Positions 16,558 through 24,428 are shown, counted from the stretch's first letter. The stretch: DNA of 64,000 bases from JBARDN01 sp963755705 (GCA_963755705.1 CAVWKW010000001.1:1302001-1366000), one strand, 5' to 3'. Made by a program: numbers and translations. Notes: a model not told the origin generated them from the letters alone.

Positions 16558-17396
16558 GTCATCGTGCCCTTGGAATCTATCGCGAACCCGAATTCTCTCC
16601 GGGCAAGGTCGAAGCCGACGCCGCGATCCTTGATTTGGTGCTGGCCGAGCTGAAGCGCGAAGGCGTCGAGACAGAATCGATCGACGCGCGGGCGTACGCG
16701 GCCGGCTCTGAAGTGGCCGCCGCGGATGTAATCCTTGCGATGTGTCAGGGCGAAAACGCGCTGCGCCGCCTGGCCGACGCCGAACGCGCAGGCGCAAAGG
16801 TAATCAACTCCGCGCTCGCGATCCGCAACTGCTACCGCGATCTGCTGGCGCCCGGCCTGGTGCGCGCCGGCGTGCCTACTCCTGCCGGAGCCCTGGTCGC
16901 GACCGGAGCGGCACTCGACCCTCGCGCGCTTGCGGGAGTCGATCTTGGCGCACCAGTTTTCATCAAGCGCGGTGATATGCACGCGCTCGGTCCCGAAGAC
17001 GTGCAGCGCGCCGCGGGACGCGCGGACGCCGAGGCGCGGCTGCTGACCTTTGCGCGGCGCGGAATCCGCTACGCCTACGTGCAACAGGAATTTTCCGGCT
17101 CCGTGATCAAGTTTTATGGAGTCAGCGGCGGTTCTTATTTCTCCGCGATACCCGAATCGGGCGAAGTGCCAGAGGCTGCCGTGCGCGCGCTCGCCGACGC
17201 GGCGCATACCGCTGCCACGGCGCTGGGCCTCGAGGCCTGGGGCGGGGACGCGGTCTTGAGCGGAGACAAGTTTGCGATTATCGATTTTAACGACTGGCCC
17301 AGCTATGGCAGGGTGCGCGCCGCGGCCGCGCGCGCGATCGCACGGCGCGCAATCGCGATCCTCTCGCGTCCGCGCACTGCCGCGCATAGCATCTGA
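16554..17396 (+). CDS. ATP-grasp domain protein
   Basis: 280 residues. After a Rossmann-like N-terminus (about 1-95, AADVILAMCQGENALRRL), the central part has VFIKRGDMHALGPEDV, which fits an ATP-grasp lysine strand. Later segments include YVQQEFSG, AWGGDAVL and KFAIIDFNDWPSY, resembling the metal-binding acidic/Asn residues of the family (D-Ala-D-Ala ligase/RimK type). ATP-grasp enzymes join a carboxylate to an amine or thiol through an acyl phosphate. The ATGA overlap with the nucleotidyltransferase indicates a shared pathway. The substrate is unknown; the downstream aminotransferase could supply an amine. Confidence 0.72.
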   Translation: MSHRALGIYREPEFSPGKVEADAAILDLVLAELKREGVETESIDARAYAAGSEVAAADVILAMCQGENALRRLADAERAGAKVINSALAIRNCYRDLLAPGLVRAGVPTPAGALVATGAALDPRALAGVDLGAPVFIKRGDMHALGPEDVQRAAGRADAEARLLTFARRGIRYAYVQQEFSGSVIKFYGVSGGSYFSAIPESGEVPEAAVRALADAAHTAATALGLEAWGGDAVLSGDKFAIIDFNDWPSYGRVRAAAARAIARRAIAILSRPRTAAHSI

Positions 17397-17456
17397 GGGT
17401 CACGCACCGGAAATTACGCGACTGAATCGACGAAAGGATTCAACCCACACGACCTG

Positions 17457-18815
17457 ATGGCATTCAACGGCAAACTACCCTCTATCCACACCTCGGTTCC
17501 CGGACCCAAATCGACTGAGGTCTTCGACGATGAAAAGCGCTATATCGCGCCGGGCCGCCAGCGAATTTCCCTTCTGGCCGGCGTCGCGTTCGACCACGGC
17601 GACGGCGCCACGCTGACCGACGCGGATGGCAACACCTACGTTGATTTCTATGCCGGCGTCGCGGTTGCGAGCCTGGGGCACGGAAATCCGCGGCTTGCGC
17701 GGGCGCTTGCCAAACAGGCCGAACGGCTGATCGTCGGAACCTTTGCGACCAAGGAGCGCGCCGAAGCGTTTCGCCTGCTCTCGGAAGCTGGCCCTGGAAA
17801 CCTGAAACAAGCGCATCTCTATAGCGGCGGTGCAGAGGCGGTCGAGGCCGCACTCCGGCTTGCGCGCTCGGTGACGAAGAAGCATGAAGTCGTCGGCTTC
17901 TGGGGCGGCTTTCACGGCAAGACGATGGGCGTGCTCGGGCTTATCGGCGACGAATCCAAGCAGGGTTACGGTCCGCTTCCGGGCGGCCGCTACCAGGTTC
18001 CGTACGCCGATTGCTACCGATGTCCGCTGAAGCTCGAGTATCCGTCGTGCGGACTCGCGTGCGTGGATTTCGCGCGCGAGCAGATCAAGAACTCGTCGGC
18101 TGGCGACATCGCTGCCATTCTGGTCGAGCCGATGCAGGGCACCGCCGGCAACGTGATTCCTCCCGATGATTGGCTGCCGGCGATCAAGTCGCTCGCGAAG
18201 GACCTGGGCGCGCTCCTGATTGCCGACGAGATGATCACCGGCTTCGGTCGCACCGGGAAGATGTGGGGCGTCGAGCATAGCGGCGTCGCGCCCGACGTGA
18301 TCACGGTCGGCAAGGGGATGGGTTCGGGCTTTCCGGTTTCTGGCGTTCTCCTGAGCAAGGAAATCGGCACGGCGGAACCTTTCGGCAAGCCGAGCGCGTC
18401 GTCTTCGAGCTACGGCGGAAATCCGCTGGCCGCGGTCGCCGTATCGGAGACGCTCAAGACTATCCGCGACGAAAATCTGGTTGAAAATTCGCGCACCGTC
18501 GGCGCCTCGATGCTCTCGCGGCTGCGCCAGCTTCAGGAGAAATACGAATTTGTCGGTGACGTGCGCGGCAAGGGTCTGCTGATCGGCGTCGAGCTGGTAC
18601 GCGATCTGAAAACCAAAGCGCTGCTCGGAAAGAAAGTTACCGAATTTATTTTCAAAGAGGCGCTGAAACGCGGCCTGGTGACGATGAGCTATTTTCCGCG
18701 CATCCGGATCAATCCTCCGCTCGTGATTACGGAAGCGCAGGCCGAGGCCGGCGTCGCGATCCTGGACGAGGTCTTCGCCGAGGTCCGCGATCACGTCGAT
18801 TGGCGCGCCGCCTGA
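17457..18815 (+). CDS. Class III PLP-dependent aminotransferase
   Basis: 452 residues, a usual length for acetylornithine/GABA/glutamate-semialdehyde-type aminotransferases. Visible are the GGAEAVEAALRLAR cofactor loop, FWGGFHGKTMG, the PLP-ring Asp in LIADEMITGFGRTG, and the Schiff-base Lys286 in TVGKGMGSG. A cysteine-rich insert (CYRCPLKLEYPSCGLAC, about residue 185-202) is shared with a subset of class III enzymes and may bind metal. It transfers an amino group to an aldehyde or ketone using a carrier such as glutamate. It sits 60 bp after the ATP-grasp gene and 9 bp before the GmhB-like HAD gene, so it probably acts in the same pathway. Confidence 0.85.
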   Translation: MAFNGKLPSIHTSVPGPKSTEVFDDEKRYIAPGRQRISLLAGVAFDHGDGATLTDADGNTYVDFYAGVAVASLGHGNPRLARALAKQAERLIVGTFATKERAEAFRLLSEAGPGNLKQAHLYSGGAEAVEAALRLARSVTKKHEVVGFWGGFHGKTMGVLGLIGDESKQGYGPLPGGRYQVPYADCYRCPLKLEYPSCGLACVDFAREQIKNSSAGDIAAILVEPMQGTAGNVIPPDDWLPAIKSLAKDLGALLIADEMITGFGRTGKMWGVEHSGVAPDVITVGKGMGSGFPVSGVLLSKEIGTAEPFGKPSASSSSYGGNPLAAVAVSETLKTIRDENLVENSRTVGASMLSRLRQLQEKYEFVGDVRGKGLLIGVELVRDLKTKALLGKKVTEFIFKEALKRGLVTMSYFPRIRINPPLVITEAQAEAGVAILDEVFAEVRDHVDWRAA

Positions 18816-18824
18816 GAAGCCGCG

Positions 18825-19298
18825 ATGAATGAAAACGGCAATGCCGCGCTGTTCCTCGACCTCTGCGGCACCTTGGTTCGCCTCGACGAGTCGCGCGAGC
18901 TTCCGGTTGACGCGCGCGGCAATATCATCATCGATCTGCTGCCCGGCGTTGCGGAAAAGCTCGCCCCGATACACGATCATCTGATTCTCGTCGTGACCAA
19001 TCAGTCCAAGATCAAACGCGGACGCTTCACGATGGCGGCGTTCGAGCGTGCGATGGAGGAGCTCGATCGAAAGCTCGGCGACATCATCACCGGGTGGAGG
19101 GTCTGCCCGCACGACGACGCGGACAACTGCCAATGCCGCAAACCCAAGGGCGGCATGATCACCGAGCTGGCGGAGCTCTACGGTGTGGACCTGAAAGCCT
19201 CGACGATGATCGGCGATCAGGAAGTTGACGAGCTGGCCGGCCGCGCCGCCGGAGTCGGGCGCTTCGTCCACGCAAAAGATTTCTTCGGCTGGACCTAG
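18825..19298 (+). CDS. HAD-IIIA (GmhB/HisB-like) protein with Cys in place of catalytic Asp
   Basis: 157 residues. Motif I is LFLDLCGTLVRLDE, motif II is LVVTNQS, the zinc-binding pattern CPHDDADNCQCRKPK matches the C-x-H...C-x-C site of heptose-bisphosphate phosphatase GmhB, and motif IV is STMIGDQEVD. GmhB-type enzymes remove a phosphate from sugar bisphosphates. Here the second Asp of DxD (position 14) is Cys, which should weaken or change phosphatase chemistry. It is the last gene of the five-gene plus-strand operon (9 bp after the aminotransferase). Confidence 0.78.
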   Translation: MNENGNAALFLDLCGTLVRLDESRELPVDARGNIIIDLLPGVAEKLAPIHDHLILVVTNQSKIKRGRFTMAAFERAMEELDRKLGDIITGWRVCPHDDADNCQCRKPKGGMITELAELYGVDLKASTMIGDQEVDELAGRAAGVGRFVHAKDFFGWT

Positions 19299-19343
19299 CC
19301 GCGAGGAGTGTGCCACGCATAAATGTAGCCGGGGGATGGCTGC

Positions 19344-19952
19344 ATGCTCGAGACACACGAAGCTCTGACAGTCTTAATTTTTCTTTTGCCCGGATTTCTA
19401 TCGGAACGGTTGGCCGATGCGTTGACCATCAGGCCGCAGCGTTCCGCTGCGATGGAAGTGGTCGAAGCGCTGATTTTCTCGCTCCTAGTTTATTTGTTGT
19501 ACAGCATTGTCGGATTCGTAGTTGGGTTGCCGCCAATCGTCAGTTTGGTTGGCGCAATCGGTACAATTACCGCATCTGGACAGAGCATCTGGGGCGTTGC
19601 CGTACTTGTTATCGGCGCATTGGTACTTGCCGCTGCGCAGGCGATCGTTGTCAACTATGAGTGGTTTGATTGGTTCGCATACAACACAGGACTGACCAAG
19701 CGATTGACCACTTGGAGCGTCTGGCTTGATACATTTGGTACATTCCGAGGCGTTTGGATTCGGGTTCATCTTGAAAACGGAGATCGGATCGTTGGATGGC
19801 CACGGTTTTATTCGGAAAACACGGCGGAGCCCGAGCTTTTCCTTGCCGACTCATATATCGAGGGAACAAACGGCGCGGTAACAAACGTTGACGGTCCCGG
19901 GATTCTGCTGACTCCCACCGCCAAAATCGCGATGATAGAGTTGCTCAAGTAA
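19344..19952 (+). CDS. DUF6338 family membrane protein
   Basis: 202 residues with three or four hydrophobic helices in the first 110 residues. The cytoplasmic-looking tail contains the motifs RGVWIRVHLENGDRIVGW and AEPELFLADSYI, typical of the DUF6338 family of unknown function. The ATG is preceded by GGGGG. The gene is noticeably less G/C-rich than its neighbours, in line with recent acquisition; members of this family tend to occur in accessory regions. Nothing in the neighbourhood reveals a function. Confidence 0.7.
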   Translation: MLETHEALTVLIFLLPGFLSERLADALTIRPQRSAAMEVVEALIFSLLVYLLYSIVGFVVGLPPIVSLVGAIGTITASGQSIWGVAVLVIGALVLAAAQAIVVNYEWFDWFAYNTGLTKRLTTWSVWLDTFGTFRGVWIRVHLENGDRIVGWPRFYSENTAEPELFLADSYIEGTNGAVTNVDGPGILLTPTAKIAMIELLK

Positions 19953-19971
19953 CTGGACGGGAGGTGCATAT

Positions 19972-20136
19972 ATGGCTACCCCGGAGGACAAGAAGAGTTC
20001 GAATCACAACGGTGCGACGCCCGAGCCGCGACCGATTCCTGAGCGGATCGACAAGTCCTTGCAGGGTCAACGGCCCACCACGCCGCGCCCGAAACCTGTT
20101 CCGATTCCCTTACACAAGCGCGCGAACGACGAGTAG
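19972..20136 (+). CDS. Small proline-rich hypothetical protein
   Basis: A 54-codon frame with an excellent GGGAGG ribosome-binding site seven bases before the ATG. It starts 19 bp after the DUF6338 stop. The product is hydrophilic and rich in Pro, Lys and Arg (for example PEPRPIPERIDK), with no hydrophobic segment, so it is probably disordered. No family recognised. The combination of spacing and ribosome-binding site suggests it is translated with the DUF6338 gene. Confidence 0.5.
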   Translation: MATPEDKKSSNHNGATPEPRPIPERIDKSLQGQRPTTPRPKPVPIPLHKRANDE

Positions 20137-20162
20137 CAGTTTACCGACGGTCCTGAGGAGAG

Positions 20163-20396
20163 ATGAAAAAGAATCCGCCAAAGGCTTACCTGTCAGCAGT
20201 CGTGAATGACCGGCTGCGCGGGAGACCGCGCGTCGTTAATCGGCACGACCGCTCCGAAGCCGTTCTCATGAGTCGCGAGGAACGGAAACGATTGTCCCAA
20301 GCCCGTTCGTTCGGACGACTATTGATGGCGGCGCCGCTTGAAAAGGGCGATTCGCCGCAACGCAGCCGCAAACCACTGCGAGATACTTCCTTTTGA
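20163..20396 (+). CDS. Phd/YefM-type antitoxin, orphan
   Basis: 77 residues, with GAGGAGAG just before the ATG. The central part, GRPRVVNRHDRSEAVLMSREERKRL, fits the second strand and helix of Phd/YefM antitoxins (normally RVTRHGxxxVVVLSxEExxRL). It continues into SFGRLLMAAPLEKGD, where these antitoxins bind their toxin. The usual N-terminal DNA-binding strand and helix look shortened or diverged. An antitoxin of this class neutralises a PIN-domain RNase encoded just downstream. Here only the 3' part of such a toxin remains, so this is an orphan, probably decaying, antitoxin. Confidence 0.65.
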   Translation: MKKNPPKAYLSAVVNDRLRGRPRVVNRHDRSEAVLMSREERKRLSQARSFGRLLMAAPLEKGDSPQRSRKPLRDTSF

Positions 20397-20582
20397 TTTA
20401 CCAGCGCGCGTATCGGCGAACTCTCTGATACGGCGAGCAGCAAGGGCCAGAACCCCGGATTCGCTGATCTGGGAATCGCCGCCACGGCGGCTGCGCATGA
20501 TCTGATTGTGCTGACCCGAAAGCTGCGTCACTTTGTTCCCTTGCAGGTCCCCGTTCATAACCCTTTCGATTCGCTGCCGTAA
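20397..20582 (+). pseudogene. Remnant of a PIN-domain (VapC/FitB-type) toxin
   Basis: In the same frame as the antitoxin and directly after its TGA, 61 codons read as the C-terminal half of a PIN RNase. They contain the helix with the acidic FADLGIAATAAAHDLIVLTR motif and then LRHFVPLQVPVHNPFDSLP and a stop. The N-terminal half with the first catalytic Asp is missing, and there is no start codon. A deletion appears to have removed the toxin start and joined the rest to the antitoxin end. Confidence 0.7.
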
Positions 20583-20650
20583 CGAATTAGACTACGCGCA
20601 GTTTCCGCAGCATCGACGACATACCGTGGGAACAACCAAAGGAGCGCGCC

Positions 20651-21502
20651 ATGAAAATCGGATTGCTCACTCCCTTCAGCGGACGTAACGGAAACCCGGG
20701 CGAGTTCGCCCGAATCGCGGAATCGCTCGGCTACGAATCGGTCTGGATACCGGAGCATCCGGCGGTACCCGCGAATCCGACGACCAAGTTTCCCAGCGGC
20801 GGCGAGATTCCGCCGATCTACTTCTCGATGGGCGATCAGATCGTCGCACTCAGCATGGCGGCGGCGACCACCAAGTCGCTCAAGCTCGCCACCGGAATTT
20901 GCCTTGTGCCGGAGCATAATCCGGTCGCGCTTGCGAACCAGGTCGCGACGCTCGACGCATTTTCCGGCGGCAGGGTTATCTTCGGAATCGGCGCGGGATG
21001 GCTGCGCGAGGAATGCGATCTCTTCGCGGTCGATTTTCCCAAACGATGGACGCAGACGCGCGAATACGTCGCCGCGATGCGCGAGTTGTGGACTCACGAC
21101 GAAGCCGCGTTCGACGGCAAGTACGTCAAGTTTCCAGCGGTCAAGTGCTCCCCCAAGCCCGCCCAGAAAAATGGTCCGCCGGTTGTTATCGGCAGCTTGG
21201 ACAAGAACGCGCTCAAGCGGGTCGCGAAGTGGGGCGACGGATGGTGCCCGATCCGCGTGACGCCGGAATTCATGAGCGAGAAGCTGGCCGAGCTGAAACG
21301 CGAATGCGCCGGCGCCGACCGCGATTTCGCGCGGCTCGATATTACCGTCATGGGATTTGTCCAGGGCGATCGCGCCAAGGTGCAATCCGAGCTTGCGCGC
21401 TTTGCCGCGACCGGCGTCTCGCGCTTTGTCGTGGGACTGTCGGACTTCACGCCCGACACGATGCCTCGGATGCTCGAGCGAATCGCCGCCGCATACGTCT
21501 GA
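20651..21502 (+). CDS. LLM-class F420-dependent oxidoreductase
   Basis: 283 residues, with AAGGAGCG before the ATG. It has the luciferase-like TIM-barrel opening MKIGLLTPFSGRNGNPGEFARIAE, the SVWIPEHP strand, the AATTKSLKLATGIC segment, the LDAFSGGRVIFGIGAGWLREE motif, and PPVVIGSLDKNALKRVAKWGDGW near residue 185. These are the marks of the TIGR03619 F420-dependent group. Such enzymes use reduced F420 (or FMN) on varied small substrates. The LanC-like gene starts 15 bp downstream and could be co-transcribed. The cofactor preference is inferred from family resemblance only. Confidence 0.8.
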   Translation: MKIGLLTPFSGRNGNPGEFARIAESLGYESVWIPEHPAVPANPTTKFPSGGEIPPIYFSMGDQIVALSMAAATTKSLKLATGICLVPEHNPVALANQVATLDAFSGGRVIFGIGAGWLREECDLFAVDFPKRWTQTREYVAAMRELWTHDEAAFDGKYVKFPAVKCSPKPAQKNGPPVVIGSLDKNALKRVAKWGDGWCPIRVTPEFMSEKLAELKRECAGADRDFARLDITVMGFVQGDRAKVQSELARFAATGVSRFVVGLSDFTPDTMPRMLERIAAAYV

Positions 21503-21517
21503 CCGCTGCGGACGGTC

Positions 21518-22753
21518 ATGTCCCTGTATGATGCGCAGCGGCATGAACCTCTAACCGGCGCGGAATGGAACGAAGAGCGGGCGCGAGCGGCGATCGAACA
21601 AATCGTTGCCGACACTCACGAGGCTTTTAGCCCTGACGGCCTCTGGCCGCTGCATCCATTCGATCGCTCGCCAGAGAGGCCGCCGGATTCACTCAAGCCT
21701 CTCTATCATGGCGCCGCGGGTGTGATTTGGGCGTTGCTTCATCTCGAGGAAGCGGGCGCGGTAAAAGTCCGGCGCGATTATTTGCCGACGGTGCGCGAGT
21801 TGCGCCAGCGAAATCGCTACGACCTGCGCAAATACGAAAGCGTGCGCAAGTACATGGGCGATGAACAGGCGTCGTACCTGGTCGGCGAAACAGGAATTCT
21901 CCTGCTCCATTGGAAGCTCGCGGCGTCGGCGGAACTCACGGATGAGCTCGATGCCGCGATCGAGTCGAGGATTGGCGATCCGCGCGGACTCGTTTGGGGT
22001 GGTGCGGGCACGATGCTCGCCGCGCTCTTCATGCATCAAGGCACCGGCGATTCGCGCTGGCAGGGATTATTTCTGCGCCATTTTGACGCGTTGTGGAATC
22101 AATGGAATTATGCAGATGAACTTCGGTGCCGTCTCTGGAACTCCGATCTCTATGGTATCATCGACAAGCGTATCGGCGCGCTTCACGGATTCTTTGCCGT
22201 CAGCTTTCCATTCCTTCGCGGGCATGGCCTCCTGCCTGCCGAGCGTCGGGACGAAGCGCTCAGGCGAATCCATGAGACGCTTCATGCGACTGCTCTTCGC
22301 GAAGGAAGCTACGCGAACTGGCCGAACAGTGTCGGGCTGACGAACGGCCGCGCTCCTATACCGCTGCTGGTCCAACACTGCCTCGGCGCGCCGGGGATTA
22401 TTAGCTGCATAACGAATTTCCCCGACGATCGTCGATGGGAGATCAACACGATTTTGCAGCAAGCGGGGGAGATTACCTGGCGTGCCGGACCGCCGGTCAA
22501 GTTTCCCAGTTTGTGTCACGGAGCCGCCGGCAGCGGCTACGCATTCCTGAAGCTCTACGTGCGCACGGGCGAGAGGCTATGGCTGGAGAGGGCGCGAAAA
22601 TTTGCGATGCACGCGATCGAGCAGTGCGAACGGGCGGTTGAGCAATACGGACAACGCAAGTTTTCGCTGTGGACTGGAGACCTCGGTATGGCGATCTTTC
22701 TTTGGAACTGCATAAAAGGAACCGCGATTTTTCCGACCCTCGATGTCTTCTAG
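21518..22753 (+). CDS. LanC-like (lanthionine synthetase C-like) protein
   Basis: 411 residues. The alpha-toroid repeats of LanC are visible as regularly spaced GxxG blocks: LYHGAAGVIWALLHL, YLVGETGILLLHWKL, LVWGGAGTMLAALFM, IGALHGFFAV, QHCLGAPGIISCI, FPSLCHGAAGSGYAFLKLY and LWTGDLGMAIFLW. The zinc ligands of the family are in place (C288, C333 and H334). LanC enzymes form thioether bridges in lanthipeptides, whereas free-standing LanC-like proteins may add glutathione to dehydrated residues. No LanB/LanM dehydratase or Cys/Ser-rich precursor peptide is visible within several kb. It is close behind the F420 oxidoreductase. Confidence 0.78.
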   Translation: MSLYDAQRHEPLTGAEWNEERARAAIEQIVADTHEAFSPDGLWPLHPFDRSPERPPDSLKPLYHGAAGVIWALLHLEEAGAVKVRRDYLPTVRELRQRNRYDLRKYESVRKYMGDEQASYLVGETGILLLHWKLAASAELTDELDAAIESRIGDPRGLVWGGAGTMLAALFMHQGTGDSRWQGLFLRHFDALWNQWNYADELRCRLWNSDLYGIIDKRIGALHGFFAVSFPFLRGHGLLPAERRDEALRRIHETLHATALREGSYANWPNSVGLTNGRAPIPLLVQHCLGAPGIISCITNFPDDRRWEINTILQQAGEITWRAGPPVKFPSLCHGAAGSGYAFLKLYVRTGERLWLERARKFAMHAIEQCERAVEQYGQRKFSLWTGDLGMAIFLWNCIKGTAIFPTLDVF

Positions 22754-22885
22754 TGCAGTGATCCGACGGCGGATGCAGCCGCGCGGCGGCATCGGCGGAC
22801 TTCGATTATTGGCGAATCACTACAGTTTTTCTGTGGCAGCGCTCTTGCTGTGGGTTCGATTGAGAACTCGCAGGGAGTGAGCGCT

Positions 22886-23134
22886 ATGATTTCTTCGATA
22901 ATCGTCGGACTGGTTGCGGGATGGCTCGCTGGCAAGATGATTCGTGGCGACGGCTATGGGTTCGTTTGCGATGTCCTGCTCGGGCTGGTGGGCGGCGTGA
23001 TTGGCGGATGGATGTTCGGCGCGTTCGGAATTCATGCGCATCACATGATCGGCGCGATCGTTGTCGCGACGCTGGGTGCAACCGCGCTGGTGTTCGCGGC
23101 GCGCGCCGCAACCGGCGAGCTCTTCGAGGACTGA
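22886..23134 (+). CDS. GlsB/YeaQ/YmgE-family small membrane protein
   Basis: 82 residues from ATG 22886, with GGGAG upstream; the open frame extends 12 codons further but lacks a signal. Three hydrophobic segments with the family pattern IIVGLVAGWLAGKMIRGDGYG, then DVLLGLVGGVIGGWMF and a C-terminal helix. These transglycosylase-associated proteins are often stress-induced; their biochemical role is unclear. The C-terminal tail is acidic and slightly longer than usual. Confidence 0.82.
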   Translation: MISSIIVGLVAGWLAGKMIRGDGYGFVCDVLLGLVGGVIGGWMFGAFGIHAHHMIGAIVVATLGATALVFAARAATGELFED

Positions 23135-23230
23135 TCGCGCGGCACTCCGGGGCGACCGCATCCGGCGTCCACGGATTCAAGCGCGGCGCCCCTCTCCCAA
23201 AGCGCGCGCGGAAGCAATAAAACCCTCGAT

Positions 23231-24253
23231 GTGAAACTGCGCGGAGCAATTTCCGGTTTCGGCGAAGTCGCCGCGCGCGCGCATCTGCCCGGATGGCTGA
23301 CGCGCGACGCGGTTAGTATCGGCGTTGTTCATGAGCCGGTGTCGGCGCGCCGGCATGAGGCGATGCGGCTTATCAAGAACGTCCGCGTGTACGACGATCT
23401 CGAGCTGATGCTCGATGGCGAGTCGCCCGATTTCGTCGATATCGCAAGTCCTCCCGCGTATCACGCCGCCGCGGCGCGCGCCGCGCTCGAGGCTGATGCG
23501 CACGTGCTCGTGGAAAAACCGCTTTGCCTCACACTCGGCGAGTTCGACGCGATCGCCGATCTCGCGGGGCGCAAAAATCGCGTCCTGATGTGCGTGCATA
23601 ACTGGAAATACTCACCGGCCTATGCGCTGGCGCGGCGCATGATCGATGACGGAAAGCTCGGTGCACCGCGATTCATCTCGCTCGACCGTATTCGCGCCGA
23701 GCCCGCTGGCGCGCAAGGCTCCGGTGGGGCGTGGCGCGCGGCGGCCGATTCGGGCGGCGGTATTCTGATCGATCACGGATGGCACGTTTTCTACCTGATG
23801 CAGTGGCTCTTCGGCGGCGCTGCTCCGACCCGGATTTCCGCTTCGCTCTCGGCTTCCGCTTCCGGCGGCAGCGAAGACCTTGCGGATTTGCGCGTGACGT
23901 TTGCCTCGGGCCGTCTCGCACGGGCGCATCTGTCGTGGCGCGGCCCGGCGCGCAGAACCTCAGCCATGATTTACGGCGAGCTCGGGATGCTCGAGATCGA
24001 AGGCGACCGCGTCAGGTTTACCGATCGCTCCGGGACTATCGAGAACCTCTCGGTAGCCGACATCCCCGACGACTCGTATCATTCAGCATGGTTCGCCGGG
24101 ATGGCGGAAGAGTTCGAGCGCGCGATCCAAGCTGGTTCCGATTGCGCTGAGGCTCGCGTCAATCTCACCGAGGCGCGTGCTGCGATAGCCATGACCGTTG
24201 CTGCGCGCGAATCGGCCTCGAAGGACAGGTCCTCGATTCAAATTGCATCGTGA
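23231..24253 (+). CDS. Gfo/Idh/MocA-family oxidoreductase
   Basis: 340 residues from GTG 23231. The N-terminal Rossmann domain starts LRGAISGFGEVAARAHLPGW and leads to DFVDIASPPAYHAAAARAALEADAHVLVEKPLCL, where the EKP motif carries the conserved catalytic-domain Lys. The C-terminal half contains GGGILIDHGWHVFYLMQWLFGG, the substrate-domain helix with the usual His. Members are NAD(P)-dependent dehydrogenases of sugars, inositol or related polyols. Substrate unknown, and the gene seems to be expressed alone. It might serve the polar-compound locus 4 kb upstream, but that is only proximity. Confidence 0.82.
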   Translation: MKLRGAISGFGEVAARAHLPGWLTRDAVSIGVVHEPVSARRHEAMRLIKNVRVYDDLELMLDGESPDFVDIASPPAYHAAAARAALEADAHVLVEKPLCLTLGEFDAIADLAGRKNRVLMCVHNWKYSPAYALARRMIDDGKLGAPRFISLDRIRAEPAGAQGSGGAWRAAADSGGGILIDHGWHVFYLMQWLFGGAAPTRISASLSASASGGSEDLADLRVTFASGRLARAHLSWRGPARRTSAMIYGELGMLEIEGDRVRFTDRSGTIENLSVADIPDDSYHSAWFAGMAEEFERAIQAGSDCAEARVNLTEARAAIAMTVAARESASKDRSSIQIAS

Positions 24254-24395
24254 CCGAGGGGAGCAGCGGTACACGTAGGCGTTGGTTAGCTCGCTATAGC
24301 TCTATTTGTGAAATCGACAGGCAATTATTCCTGACCGATCGGACTGGCCGTCTTGAATTTCGAAATATCTGCCGCTAAGGTATTCGCTTGACCGA

Positions 24396-24428
24396 CAGGT
24401 TAGCGGACTCGCAAGTCCGAATAACCTG
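24396..24428 (+). promoter_or_regulatory. Dyad-symmetry element upstream of tetR
   Basis: A near-symmetric 33-bp element: CAGGTTA (24396-24402) pairs with TAACCTG (24422-24428), and CGGACT (24404-24409) pairs with AGTCCG (24414-24419) around CGCA. It lies about 50 bp before the TetR start, in an otherwise unoccupied 226-bp gap. It is a reasonable autoregulatory operator or a 5'-leader hairpin for the hopanoid operon. Confidence 0.5.

Noticed and set aside
17475..19358. Minus-strand open frame of 627 codons opposite the aminotransferase and the GmhB-like HAD.
   Set aside because: It shadows two well-supported genes in high-GC DNA, has no recognisable domain, and its product is an Arg/Asp/His-rich string typical of antisense frames.
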